This document shows, piece by piece, positions 16,366 through 24,729 of a stretch of DNA of 64,000 nucleotides. The notes below the pieces were generated by a model, which was not told the DNA's origin, did no database searches, and saw only the letters and a program-made list of their open reading frames with translations. Positions within the stretch are counted from its first letter, which is position 1, and every line of letters starts with the position of its first letter. The position numbers and the translations under genes are program-made. The DNA comes from Cyclobacterium sp. SYSU L10401 (GTDB lineage Bacteria; Bacteroidota; Bacteroidia; Cytophagales; Cyclobacteriaceae), in the NCBI RefSeq assembly GCF_010993705.1, contig NZ_WOFO01000009.1:180691-244690 (forward strand), given 5' to 3'.

Positions 16366-16930
16366 TGCCTTTATTTTTGTGCAACAGACAATTTACGCAA
16401 GAAAAATTAAATATTTCGAGGTACTCTCTGATAGAAAAGTACATTTCAATCATTTATTTTGGGTTTCAGGCTCTTAGGCTAAAGAAGAGTAAGCTGCAGT
16501 GTCAATTACTAGCCTGGTGGTAGCTATACCAGCCTAAATCTGGAGCCAAACGACAGTGTCATTTTTGAAATCACCTGGATTCAAGAGAAATCCGGATGAT
16601 TGGGATTAATCAGGTAGTTAAACTCCTGTGGAAAGATGCAAGTGGGCACCTTCTATAGGGCAGATTGGCAATCAGGGGAATAGGTAGGGGAAATGATTTT
16701 ATGTCAGTTTCACCCCCCTAAATTCATTCTTTTTTTATGGTTAAAAAAAACACAGCACCCCACATGAACAAACTACTACCTTCCGCCCTCCGCCCAATTT
16801 ATTGTCTTTTACTTCCCTAAATCTCCTGAATAAGGCATTTTAGAAGCCTCTATTCAAAGGGAAGAAGCCATCAATTGAAACAGCTGCTTTTGATTCCAAA
16901 TTAAATGAAATTGCTCCTGATCCACCACTA
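16366..16930. other. Intergenic, no intact gene
   Basis: About 565 bp. A short plus-strand frame at 16764 starts like an exported protein (MNKLLPSALRPIYCLLLP) and then stops, perhaps a remnant. A short inverted repeat (CTGG...CCAG) lies near 16512. Otherwise nothing recognisable. Confidence 0.4.
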
Positions 16931-16964
16931 AAAAAAACCAGTCCCTTGTGGCGACTGGTTTTTT
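16931..16964. terminator. Hairpin terminator after the DsrE gene
   Basis: ACCAGTC (16937-16943) pairs with GACTGGT (16953-16959), flanked by seven A and five T, so it can work in both directions. It lies about 20 bp past the stop of the DsrE-family gene. Confidence 0.75.
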
Positions 16965-16983
16965 AAGGATCCACAGAAGGCCA

Positions 16984-17424
16984 TTAGAGGGTGATGGACC
17001 TGTACCCTAACTCCTGCAATCCAAACATGTAGATCAATCCATTGTCCGTAATGGGAGTCTCATCCGGCAACAGTGTTTTATCTACTCCAAATTGCTGAAT
17101 AGATAGCCCGCAGACCAGAATCTTAAGACCGTGGTCAGATACCGTATTTTTGATCAGGCTTTGCAATTCCGCATCTTCAGAAATTTCCTTTACCAGCATA
17201 CCGCAAGCCACAATTTGAAAATCTATTTTTTCACTTTCGGATTTGAATGCAATACCGGTTTTTATTCCGGCCTTTAAATGCTGGGCTTTCATAACCAACA
17301 TGGCATACTTGCCATCCTTTCGGATAGCTTGCTCGGTTTCCCTGATAGCCTCAGCCGTTTGTGCATTGGACAGACTCAAGCTAAGGGTTAGCAAAGCGAT
17401 AAATGTGATCAGTGATATTTTCAT
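16984..17424 (-). CDS. Exported DsrE-family protein
   Basis: A 146-residue protein with a signal peptide (MKISLITFIALLTLSLSLSNAQ) and a DsrE/DsrF-like domain. Two conserved-looking cysteines stand in VACGMLVKE and LVCGLSIQQFG, the positions used in sulfur-relay members; the pattern fits the exported DsrE proteins of Bacteroidota. A periplasmic sulfur or redox role is inference. The frame extends to 17466 but the ATG at 17424 begins the signal peptide. It follows the DoxX gene by 7 bp, so they form an operon. Confidence 0.75.
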   Translation of the reverse strand: MKISLITFIALLTLSLSLSNAQTAEAIRETEQAIRKDGKYAMLVMKAQHLKAGIKTGIAFKSESEKIDFQIVACGMLVKEISEDAELQSLIKNTVSDHGLKILVCGLSIQQFGVDKTLLPDETPITDNGLIYMFGLQELGYRSITL

Positions 17425-17431
17425 TATTTCT

Positions 17432-17839
17432 TTATTTATTATAAATACTGTACACTTTTGGATCATTTATGATGAAAAACAACAAGCCTCCAAAAAGGGC
17501 CACGTTTTTCCACAATGGCCCGTGAATCCAACCATTGCCTAGCTGTACGGTAATCGTAATTGGAATCAGGACCAAAAATAAAACAAGCGCTGCCCAGCGT
17601 GGGAAAACCCCCAGAAGGAAAGACAGCCCGGCAATTAATAACACGTAACCCGTCCCTATTCCTAACAGGTACGGATCACCAAAAAAAGCGGCAAATGAAT
17701 TAAAAGCAGCCGAATGAATGCGCTGTGCGACCTGCTCCGGATTGGTCAGGTGAGCAATTCCAGCCATTATAAATATTCCGCTAAGCATTATTCGGAACAG
17801 GAGTACGGAAACCCCACTCACCACAATTGATTTGTTCAT
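17432..17839 (-). CDS. DoxX-family membrane protein
   Basis: A 135-residue protein with four transmembrane helices; FRIMLSGIFIMAGIAHLTNPEQVAQRI is the typical first helix and loop of DoxX/DoxD-like proteins, followed by the GTGYVLLIAGLSFLLG and final WKNVALFGGLLFF helices. These are quinone-linked or redox-associated membrane subunits in some organisms; here the role is unknown, but the pairing with an exported DsrE protein suggests a sulfur or redox function. Confidence 0.85.
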   Translation of the reverse strand: MNKSIVVSGVSVLLFRIMLSGIFIMAGIAHLTNPEQVAQRIHSAAFNSFAAFFGDPYLLGIGTGYVLLIAGLSFLLGVFPRWAALVLFLVLIPITITVQLGNGWIHGPLWKNVALFGGLLFFIINDPKVYSIYNK

Positions 17840-17895
17840 TGTTTAATAATTTCTTTGTTTGATAAAAAATCACCTATTCATTCAGGAAGGTGGTA

Positions 17896-18237
17896 TCAAA
17901 TCAGAAATTGTTGATAAAAAAGATAGGTAGGAATTTTTTCTTTTTGTTGATTATAAAAATGGAATGAAAGATTGGTTTTAAGACCGGATAAAATAGGCGC
18001 TTCATTCGAAAAATGGCGAAAATTAGCAATATCAATTTGTTTCTCTTCCTTTTTATGCTCCTTTTCCAGCCTAAGAAAAGTCAAACAAGCATTTTTATTC
18101 TGTTTTTGAGTAGGTTGATTGGATGTATTTGCAAACGATACTTGCGAAAATTCTCTCTTTAAGGAACAGGGAATAGCTATTAATGCTACCAGCGCAAAAA
18201 CAATTATTTTCCTGTATCCAAATAGAGAGAAAATCAT
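17896..18237 (-). CDS. Hypothetical small exported or membrane protein
   Basis: A 113-residue protein with one N-terminal hydrophobic helix (about 8-24, KIIVFALVALIAIPCS) and a polar remainder rich in K, E and Q. The Cys at the helix end does not form a clean lipobox. No family recognised. It precedes the DoxX/DsrE pair by about 56 bp on the same strand and may be part of their unit. Confidence 0.45.
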   Translation of the reverse strand: MIFSLFGYRKIIVFALVALIAIPCSLKREFSQVSFANTSNQPTQKQNKNACLTFLRLEKEHKKEEKQIDIANFRHFSNEAPILSGLKTNLSFHFYNQQKEKIPTYLFYQQFLI

Positions 18238-18391
18238 AACCAGTGAATTGTCATTAATTTAAACAAGGTTTACGAGAAATCAGGCATGATGGTTATTACT
18301 TGTTTTCACTCCTTAAAAAATCACCATAAAAAGCATAAAACCAGGACAAATACCAGCAAAATTTCAAAAAAAGCAACTTTTGAAAAGATTT

Positions 18392-18411
18392 CCGGGGGCT
18401 GATGCCCCTGG
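18392..18411 (-). terminator. GC-rich hairpin downstream of lipoprotein copy B
   Basis: CCAGGGGC pairs with GCCCCCGG (minus strand reading, one G-U), about 45 bp past the stop at 18456, followed by a run rich in T (AAATCTTTTC). Weak but well placed. Confidence 0.45.
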
Positions 18412-18455
18412 AAACTTCCCTATTTGTACTTCTGCTTTCGTTGTGAGGGTAAGGA

Positions 18456-18827
18456 CTACCTGGTAAACTCTACCACCGTGCCACTCACCGTGATGGTTCT
18501 TTTGTAATAAAACGGGGGGACTCCACCCACATGCTCTTCCGTCAGAATGTTGGTTATGGTTCGCGAACCGGAGGTCAGATCAGCCTCCTCAATCATGGCG
18601 GAATACGCTTCATTAAACAAGTTTCTTCGTTTCTGTCCTCCGAAAACAAGGATGTAGTCCACCTCAGCGGTTCCCTTTACCTGACCCAGAACCTCGAAGT
18701 TATTGCTTCCAAGATTAACCTGCGTATTATTTTGATTCTGATTGAGTATCCAGGCCTGATTGACACCACAGGAACCCAGGCCGAAAATAAGTGCCAGTCC
18801 AAGAATGATATTTCTGGTTTTTTTCAT
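18456..18827 (-). CDS. Small lipoprotein, DUF6567-like (copy B)
   Basis: A 123-residue paralogue of the protein at 9891-10262: same length, same lipobox (FGLGSC), the same SCGVNQAWILNQNQN start of the mature protein and the same VPPFYYKRTITVSGTVVEFTR end. Differences cluster in the middle (FGGQKRRNLFNEAYSAMIEE). Periplasmic lipid-anchored protein of unknown function. It stands alone here, without the oxidoreductase and DUF4386 neighbours of copy A. Confidence 0.8.
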   Translation of the reverse strand: MKKTRNIILGLALIFGLGSCGVNQAWILNQNQNNTQVNLGSNNFEVLGQVKGTAEVDYILVFGGQKRRNLFNEAYSAMIEEADLTSGSRTITNILTEEHVGGVPPFYYKRTITVSGTVVEFTR

Positions 18828-18947
18828 AGTAGACGGTAGTTTTTGTTTGAAAATCGTTTTAGGAATGAATGAATTTTTGGAGGTAACCGGTAAAACAGAT
18901 TGGGCTCCTGCAGGAGCAGTTTCGCAACCCTTAGCAGCTATCCAAAG

Positions 18948-19850
18948 CTATTCTCCTTTCACGTATTTCCGCCAGTTATGTTGCTCTTTAAACCCCAGCA
19001 CTTCCCGTATTTTTCGATTGGAAAACAAGGCTTCATGTTCTTCCAATTCCCGGGTAACCGACACACCAGGGAAAAACCTCTCAGCCAATTCCTTGCTGGG
19101 GATAATCGCTCCATTGTGGTCGTTCCCGGCATTGAATACCTGGTAACCCAGCCCATCCTTTTTCACGCATAAATCCACTATCTGCCCCAGATCACGGGCA
19201 TCGATGTAGCAAAAGGCATTTCGACGCCGCACTTCGGGGTGTTTGAAGTAATGGGGAAACAGTTCCTGGTATTCGTGGGGTTCAATCACATTTCCTATCC
19301 GAAGGGCATAGATATCGCCTCCTGACCGTCGCTGGAAGGCGCGGGCCGTTTTTTCGTTTACCACCTTGGATAGCCCGTAACTATCCATGGGGTCCACATC
19401 ATAGTCTTCTTCCAGGGGAAGGGAATGGGGGTCGGTAGGGCCGTCTGAAAAACAAACGCCGTAGGTGGTCTCTGAGGAAGCGATGATAATCTTCCGGATG
19501 CCCAGCTTTACGGCCGCTTCGATCACATGATAGGTTCCCATGGTGTTGACCCTGAAGGTTTCATTATCAGGGTTGATGAGGATGCGGGGCACGGCAGCAA
19601 AGTGAACCACCGCATCAAAGGGGGGCACCCCACCTCCCGGTTCCAACTCATCAAGGCCCACATAGGAGCTCATGGCATTAAACATTTGGCCGGAATCGGT
19701 AATATCGGCAATAAGGTTATCCACTCCCGGATGATCCAGGGGTTTCAGGTCTACATTCATCACCCGATGTCCCTGATCGAGCAGGTAGGGGATCACGTGT
19801 TTTCCTGCTTTTCCGGATCCTCCGGTAAAGAAAATTCGTTTTTTAGTCAT
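18948..19850 (-). CDS. NAD-dependent epimerase/dehydratase family protein
   Basis: A 300-residue extended short-chain dehydrogenase. The N-terminus has FTGGSGKAGKHVIPYL (the GxxGxxG NAD-binding loop at 9-15), an acidic residue ending strand 2 (VDLKP) for NAD, and the catalytic SSETTYG and YGLSKVV (YxxxK) motifs. The sequence resembles uronate-dehydrogenase-like members more than UDP-glucose 4-epimerases, but the substrate cannot be read from it. Transcribed alone. Confidence 0.88.
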   Translation of the reverse strand: MTKKRIFFTGGSGKAGKHVIPYLLDQGHRVMNVDLKPLDHPGVDNLIADITDSGQMFNAMSSYVGLDELEPGGGVPPFDAVVHFAAVPRILINPDNETFRVNTMGTYHVIEAAVKLGIRKIIIASSETTYGVCFSDGPTDPHSLPLEEDYDVDPMDSYGLSKVVNEKTARAFQRRSGGDIYALRIGNVIEPHEYQELFPHYFKHPEVRRRNAFCYIDARDLGQIVDLCVKKDGLGYQVFNAGNDHNGAIIPSKELAERFFPGVSVTRELEEHEALFSNRKIREVLGFKEQHNWRKYVKGE

Positions 19851-19921
19851 ATGATATGGTTTAATCGTTGTTGTTCAGTCCAAATCAGGCGAACCCAATG
19901 TCCGATGTGGTCTTCGCTGAT

Positions 19922-20059
19922 TTATGTTTTAACAGCAATTATTATTCCTGTTGCCCAGTTCTGTTTTGTCACATTCAAATCGCTTCTGCGGTCTAAAGAG
20001 TTCACAAAATCAACCGTCTTTTCCTGGTGTCCTTCGGGCCAATTTGCCTGAGGTACCAT
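19922..20059 (-). CDS. Small reading frame of 45 codons, possible gene remnant
   Basis: ATG at 20059 opens MVPQANWPEGHQEKT followed by VDFVNSLDRRSDLNVTKQNWATG and a hydrophobic end (IIIAVKT). The composition is protein-like, and it lies just downstream of ATCCCGAAGGGAT, a short palindrome I associate with dispersed repeats in this phylum. It may be the tail of a lost gene or part of a repeat. No family recognised. Confidence 0.3.
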   Translation of the reverse strand: MVPQANWPEGHQEKTVDFVNSLDRRSDLNVTKQNWATGIIIAVKT

Positions 20060-20107
20060 GTCATCCCTTCGGGATTTTTCTAGGTAATGATCCAATAAAG
20101 AGGTCCC

Positions 20108-21190
20108 CTACTTCTGAAAGCCAATGACTGCTTTTTTCGCCTGTTGGAAGTTCCTTTTCTGAAAATTAAATATATCCGATAGGGTCATCGCATTGCTGGT
20201 AGATTCGTGGTTCATCTCCCTAAGCAGTTGATTGGCTTTCTCAGGAACCAGTGGCTGGAATTCATAGTAGGCGATCATCCTTCCTTTTCTCAGCAGGGCC
20301 TTGTCAATTTTATCGATGCTGGTATTAAAGGTACAAATGATTTTAAAGTTCAAATAGTCACTGAACAGCCCGTCTGTCAATTGCAGAATAGTAGAAACCA
20401 CCGAAGTTTCATTCACCTGCTCCCGGCTCGTCAATACTTTTTCTGCATCTTCAATTATTAATACGGCATTTTGGTTTTTGAGAAGAAAGGAAATAAAGTT
20501 GGGGTGGAGCAATTCATTGATAAATTCATTTTGTATAAAAATAAAACTCTTTTCCTGATGCCTGCTAATCAGGTTCTTAATGTAGGAGGTTTTACCGGCT
20601 CCCGGCACCCCATGCAGCAAGATTAACCCCGCCTTGTCTATGTCCAATGAGGCTTCAATAAGGTTATTTATTTCGGCAAAGTCATCGTTATACATTTTTT
20701 GAATATCACACTCGAAACTGTCTGTTTTTACCTCCTGGGTGAAAAATCCGTTATCGTTTCTTGACAAAACTTTAAAGCCCGGGGTTCGGTCCAGACCAAA
20801 CCTGGTCCTTAACTTACGGTTGGTTTCAATCACCCATTGTTCCAGCTCCACATCAGAGGCATCATACAAGGTATCCACATACAATTGATCGAATTCCAAT
20901 GACAGCCAAATGAGCAATTTTTTGGCTTTGCTTTTCAGTAGGTATTGGTAGGGAAAATCTTCACTATAATCGGCTGCTTTGGTATCCTGGGTATTCCAAT
21001 GTTTAAAAACCACTCCCAACTCCTGCGATGCCAGGTCGATCGCTTCAAGCACGGTTTCCATTTGTGCCCTATCCATTTTAAGCGGCGTTTCAAAGCCCAG
21101 ACTGGAAGGCAGTTGATCAAAGCATACTGAAAAGTAGGAGTACCTTTCAAATTCATTGTAGTAATTGAATGAATTTATTAATTCAGCCAT
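20108..21190 (-). CDS. AAA-family ATPase with N-terminal novel domain
   Basis: A 360-residue protein. Walker A is GVPGAGKT (194-201) and Walker B is VLIIEDAE (243-250); a sensor-1-like threonine/asparagine follows in IICTFNTSIDKIDKAL, and the arginine-rich RKGRMIAYYEFQPL segment fits an AAA second arginine region. Residues 1-180 match nothing I know. The AAA part resembles the Bacteroidota proteins with a single bacterial AAA domain (BCS1/SpoVK-like). Cytosolic. Stands alone; the gap to the next gene has only a weak CCCAT/ATGGG hairpin near 21254. Confidence 0.8.
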   Translation of the reverse strand: MAELINSFNYYNEFERYSYFSVCFDQLPSSLGFETPLKMDRAQMETVLEAIDLASQELGVVFKHWNTQDTKAADYSEDFPYQYLLKSKAKKLLIWLSLEFDQLYVDTLYDASDVELEQWVIETNRKLRTRFGLDRTPGFKVLSRNDNGFFTQEVKTDSFECDIQKMYNDDFAEINNLIEASLDIDKAGLILLHGVPGAGKTSYIKNLISRHQEKSFIFIQNEFINELLHPNFISFLLKNQNAVLIIEDAEKVLTSREQVNETSVVSTILQLTDGLFSDYLNFKIICTFNTSIDKIDKALLRKGRMIAYYEFQPLVPEKANQLLREMNHESTSNAMTLSDIFNFQKRNFQQAKKAVIGFQK

Positions 21191-21281
21191 TTGATTTTTT
21201 GAGATAGAGATTCCAATAGCCCGATGCTTTGCTATTTTTTAAGTTGTAATTTTAAACCCATAAATAATGGGATTTAAATCC

Positions 21282-21710
21282 TCATGTCTTGGGAAGTTTT
21301 ACTGTTTTTGTCCAATAATTTTTAAGTGTGTTTACAATTTCATCCAATTCAAAAATATCATCAGGTTTTACTATATAGGAGTTGGATTGTCCTTTATAGG
21401 CCTTCAAAATATCCTCTTTCCTGGATGAGGTGGTCAGCATAATCACCGGGATGTGCTTAAAACGATCCATCCCCTTAATTTTTCTCAAAGCTTCCTGCCC
21501 ATCCATAATTGGCATATTTATATCCATCAGAATCAAATGGGGTTCCTCTGCGTCCTCATAGGGCACTTCTTTTTTCAAAAAACTTATGGCCTTTGCACCA
21601 TCTGGGACGTGATAGATTTTACTAATAAAATCCTGATCTTGCATGGCCTCTCTCAGGAGTAAAGCATCTACCGCATTGTCTTCAACCAATAGAATTTTTA
21701 GTTTGACCAT
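21282..21710 (-). CDS. Single-domain response regulator (receiver only)
   Basis: A 142-residue CheY-like receiver: acidic pair in VEDN, phosphoacceptor Asp in LILMDINMPIMDG, Thr/Ser in VIMLTTSS and the conserved Lys in YIVKPDD. It belongs to the Rcp1-like group that pairs with phytochrome-type and GAF kinases. The frame continues upstream to 21770, but the ATG at 21710 starts the domain and comes 7 bp after the stop of the histidine kinase, so the two genes form a kinase-regulator pair. No output domain. Confidence 0.92.
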   Translation of the reverse strand: MVKLKILLVEDNAVDALLLREAMQDQDFISKIYHVPDGAKAISFLKKEVPYEDAEEPHLILMDINMPIMDGQEALRKIKGMDRFKHIPVIMLTTSSRKEDILKAYKGQSNSYIVKPDDIFELDEIVNTLKNYWTKTVKLPKT

Positions 21711-21717
21711 GATTTTA

Positions 21718-22893
21718 TCATTTAGGTAAAGTAAATTTAAAGATAGTTCCCGTTGGTTGGTTGTTTTCATACCAAATTTTTCCTCCCATGGCTTTTACTA
21801 TTTTTTTGCAGTTTGCCAGCCCTATCCCGGACCCACTGTATTCCGTATCCGTATGAAGTCTCTTAAATACCTCAAATACCTTTTCCTGATATTCAGGGGC
21901 AATACCTATGCCATTGTCAGCCACACTAAAGGTCCAGGTGGCCTCGTCCTCACATGCTTCAACCTTGATTTCGGCGACATTTCCTTCAGGCTGATACTTT
22001 ATGGCATTGTCTATTAAGTTCGTGAATAACTGAATGAAAGAACTTGCGTCACCGGTTACTACCGGTAAATCAGATTTACTAAGTTTAACCGGGTCCTTAG
22101 CATGGTCTTGATTAAAAGTAGAAAAAACAATGTCCATCAAATCATTGAGGTCTATTTGGTCCTGACCCACCTTACCGGTATTAGAAAAATCAAGAATATC
22201 GGTGATTAATTTTTTCATTCTTTTGGCACTCTTGTAGGCATGATCGATATAGACATGTGCCTTATTATCTAGCTGTTCACTATATTTTTTTTGTAAAATG
22301 GACAAAGATGCAGTGATCCCCCGCAGTGGCTCCTTCAAATCATGTGCGGCGATGTAAGCAAACTGCTCCAACTCTTCATTTAAATGGCCTAATTCAATCT
22401 GACTCCTTCTGAGCTCCAACAGCTTGACCGTTTGCCTCGCCAGCATTTGAAGCTGCTGCAATTGCTCATCAGTCAAGCGAGCCGGCTTATCGTCAATAAC
22501 GCACAGGGTACCCAGGGGAAAACCATTGCTATTGACCAATGGCATGCCGGCATAAAAAATCACGTGCGGTTTCCCGGTGGTCAAGGGATTGTCAAAGAAC
22601 CGCACATCTGTTCGCGCATCCTCTACCACAAAACATTGATCCGGGTGGTTAATGGCATGGGCACAAAAGGAAAAATCCCTGGGTGATTCACTGGTCTCCA
22701 AACCATGGTGAGAAAGAAAGCATTGCTTCTCATGGGTCACCAGGCTGATAAGAGAAATTTTTGTCTTACAAATTTGCGCAGCCATGGAAGTAAGAAAATC
22801 AAAATCATCTTCTTCGGCGGCTCCGATAATATTGTAGGATTCTAATTCCCTGAGCCTGAGTTTCTCATTTACGGGTACCTCTGGTATTTGCAT
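21718..22893 (-). CDS. GAF-domain sensor histidine kinase
   Basis: A 391-residue cytosolic kinase. Residues about 10-155 are a GAF domain (LTSMAAQICKTKISLISLV... ARTDVRFFDNPLTTGKPHVIFYAGMPL), then a coiled linker, the HisKA dimerisation helix with phospho-His in AYIAAHDLKEPLRG, and the ATPase domain with N, G1 and G2 boxes (NLIDNAIKYQ, VADNGIGIA, GSGIGLANCKKIV). No transmembrane segment. The ATG at 22893 (MQIPEVPVNEKLRLREL) is the usual start in this family; the frame begins further up at 22926. Signal unknown; the partner is the receiver protein directly downstream. Confidence 0.92.
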   Translation of the reverse strand: MQIPEVPVNEKLRLRELESYNIIGAAEEDDFDFLTSMAAQICKTKISLISLVTHEKQCFLSHHGLETSESPRDFSFCAHAINHPDQCFVVEDARTDVRFFDNPLTTGKPHVIFYAGMPLVNSNGFPLGTLCVIDDKPARLTDEQLQQLQMLARQTVKLLELRRSQIELGHLNEELEQFAYIAAHDLKEPLRGITASLSILQKKYSEQLDNKAHVYIDHAYKSAKRMKKLITDILDFSNTGKVGQDQIDLNDLMDIVFSTFNQDHAKDPVKLSKSDLPVVTGDASSFIQLFTNLIDNAIKYQPEGNVAEIKVEACEDEATWTFSVADNGIGIAPEYQEKVFEVFKRLHTDTEYSGSGIGLANCKKIVKAMGGKIWYENNQPTGTIFKFTLPK

Positions 22894-23046
22894 ATTGTAA
22901 TGAGTTATTTGCCAACATCCATACACACTTGCCTAAATTAGCGTTTGGTGTATATGTCCAAAGGAAACTGCCTCCATCCCAGGTTTCTAAAGTTAAATTA
23001 AGCATTTACAATTTAGTATCCAGCTTAGTCACCATATTTAATTTAA

Positions 23047-23211
23047 CCCGGATTAGGTATTAGGTGTCGTTATGAACGCTGAAATTGCAAGAAAATCAGG
23101 CATTTTGAAAACGGAGGCACAGTGCCGCTATGGTGAAGTTGAAAACTGCAACGATTGACTGATTTTGAAGTAATTTCAGTCTGCAATAGAATTCCTAATG
23201 CATATTTCGGG
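23047..23211. repeat. 165-bp long imperfect palindrome, MITE-like
   Basis: The ends form inverted repeats: CCCGGATTAGGTATTAGG against CCTAATGCATATTTCGGG (about 10 of 18 paired, including the six at each inner end), and inside them GAAATTGCAAGAAAATCAG against CTGATTTTGAAGTAATTTC. The centre carries GGCAC-A-GTGCC. The whole could fold into one long hairpin. It lies in the otherwise empty 22894-23435 gap between the kinase and hemL. No open frame of note. Other copies in the genome are expected if it is a mobile MITE or REP, but only one copy is present here. Confidence 0.6.
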
Positions 23212-23435
23212 TTTTACCTTATCAGCTATAAGGGCTAGCCTTTCTTACCATAAGATCTGAACCCATCCATTGAACAGGATTCACAAAAAGGTCTTCCCAA
23301 CTGATCGGGAAATAAACAGGTGCACAGGTAGGGCATCCATGACAGCAGTAGGAGCCATCTGGATTTTACCCTATCTTGAAAATCCAGGATCCGGATGGAT
23401 ATATTCAATAGATGGCAAAAAGGGTAGATGCCTGT

Positions 23436-24722
23436 CTAAAGACGCTTTAGCGCTGATTCATTGGCTTCCAGAATACGGTCCAGGTGCTCCTGTTCCAGGG
23501 CAGTGGATAGAAACAGACTTTCATATTGGGAAGGAGCGAGGTAAATCCCCTGATCCAGCATGGCCCTGAAATACTTGCCAAAAAGCTCCGTATCACAGGT
23601 CTGGGCATCTGCGAAATGCTTCACTTTTATATCGGTGAAGAAAAGGCTGTACATGCTCCCGATATGGTTAATGGTATAGGGCAAGCCCAATTTGTCCAGA
23701 CTGCCTTGGATTCCTCCTACAAGGGTGCTACCGGTTTGTTCTAAACGGGTATATACATCCGCATTCTGATGCAGGTGTTGCAACATGGCCAGTCCGGCAG
23801 CCATGGCTATTGGGTTTCCGGAGAGGGTTCCTGCCTGATAGACCGGTCCATCCGGAGACACAAACTCCATGATCTCCTTTCTTCCTCCATAGGCTCCCAC
23901 AGGCATTCCCCCACCAATGATCTTACCCATGGTGGTCAGGTCAGGCTTCACACCCATGACTTCCTGTGCTCCCCCTTTGGCCAATCTGAAGCCTGTCATG
24001 ACTTCATCAAAAATCAGGACTATACCTTCTTCATCACAGATTTTTCTCAAACCTTCCAGAAATCCCGGCTCCGGTAAAACACAACCCATGTTTCCGGCTA
24101 CCGGCTCCAGGATCATGGCTGCAATTTCATCCTTATTGGCCTCTACCAGCAACTTTACTTTTTCTAAATCATTATAGGGGGCTAACAAGGTGTCCATGGC
24201 TGTTCCCTGGGTCACACCCGGGGAATCCGGATTTCCCATGGTAATGGCTCCAGATCCGGCAGCAATCAAAAAACTATCTCCATGACCGTGATAGTTTCCT
24301 TCAAACTTGATAAATTTATCCTTACCTGTATATCCTCTGGCAACTCTTATTGCGGACATGGTAGCCTCTGTCCCACTATTGACCATCCTTACTTTTTCCA
24401 CAGAGGGTACCATCCTGGTAATCAATTCGGCAATTTCCACTTCCTGTGCTGTAGGTGCGCCAAAGGAGGTGCCATTTTCCATGGCCTTGATCACCGCCTC
24501 CCGGACTTCGGGATGATTGTGGCCCAATACCATGGGACCCCAGCTGTTAATCAGCTCAATAAACCGATTGCCATCTGCATCAAAAATATAGGGACCATCA
24601 GCTTTGGAAATAAAAAGGGGGTTTCCTCCCACAGCCTTGAAAGCCCTTACGGGAGAGTTGACCCCCCCTGGTATAAAATTTTTGGCTTTTTCGAAAAGTT
24701 GTTTGCTTTTTTCTGTAATCAT
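23436..24722 (-). CDS. hemL: Glutamate-1-semialdehyde 2,1-aminomutase
   Basis: A 428-residue PLP enzyme that turns glutamate-1-semialdehyde into 5-aminolevulinate, the C5 entry to heme. The N-terminal [18 protein letters not shown] is the family hallmark, [19 protein letters not shown] follows, and the PLP lysine is in [18 protein letters not shown]. Full length. The frame can be extended to a TTG at 24743, but the ATG at 24722 lies 7 bp after the stop of the upstream gene and gives the usual N-terminus ([13 protein letters not shown]). Cytosolic; last gene of a two-gene unit. Confidence 0.95.
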   Translation of the reverse strand: MITEKSKQLFEKAKNFIPGGVNSPVRAFKAVGGNPLFISKADGPYIFDADGNRFIELINSWGPMVLGHNHPEVREAVIKAMENGTSFGAPTAQEVEIAELITRMVPSVEKVRMVNSGTEATMSAIRVARGYTGKDKFIKFEGNYHGHGDSFLIAAGSGAITMGNPDSPGVTQGTAMDTLLAPYNDLEKVKLLVEANKDEIAAMILEPVAGNMGCVLPEPGFLEGLRKICDEEGIVLIFDEVMTGFRLAKGGAQEVMGVKPDLTTMGKIIGGGMPVGAYGGRKEIMEFVSPDGPVYQAGTLSGNPIAMAAGLAMLQHLHQNADVYTRLEQTGSTLVGGIQGSLDKLGLPYTINHIGSMYSLFFTDIKVKHFADAQTCDTELFGKYFRAMLDQGIYLAPSQYESLFLSTALEQEHLDRILEANESALKRL

Positions 24723-24729
24723 ATCTGAT

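Noticed and set aside
20936..21156. Overlapping small frames on both strands within the AAA ATPase gene
   Set aside because: They are shadows of the ATPase coding sequence without independent support.
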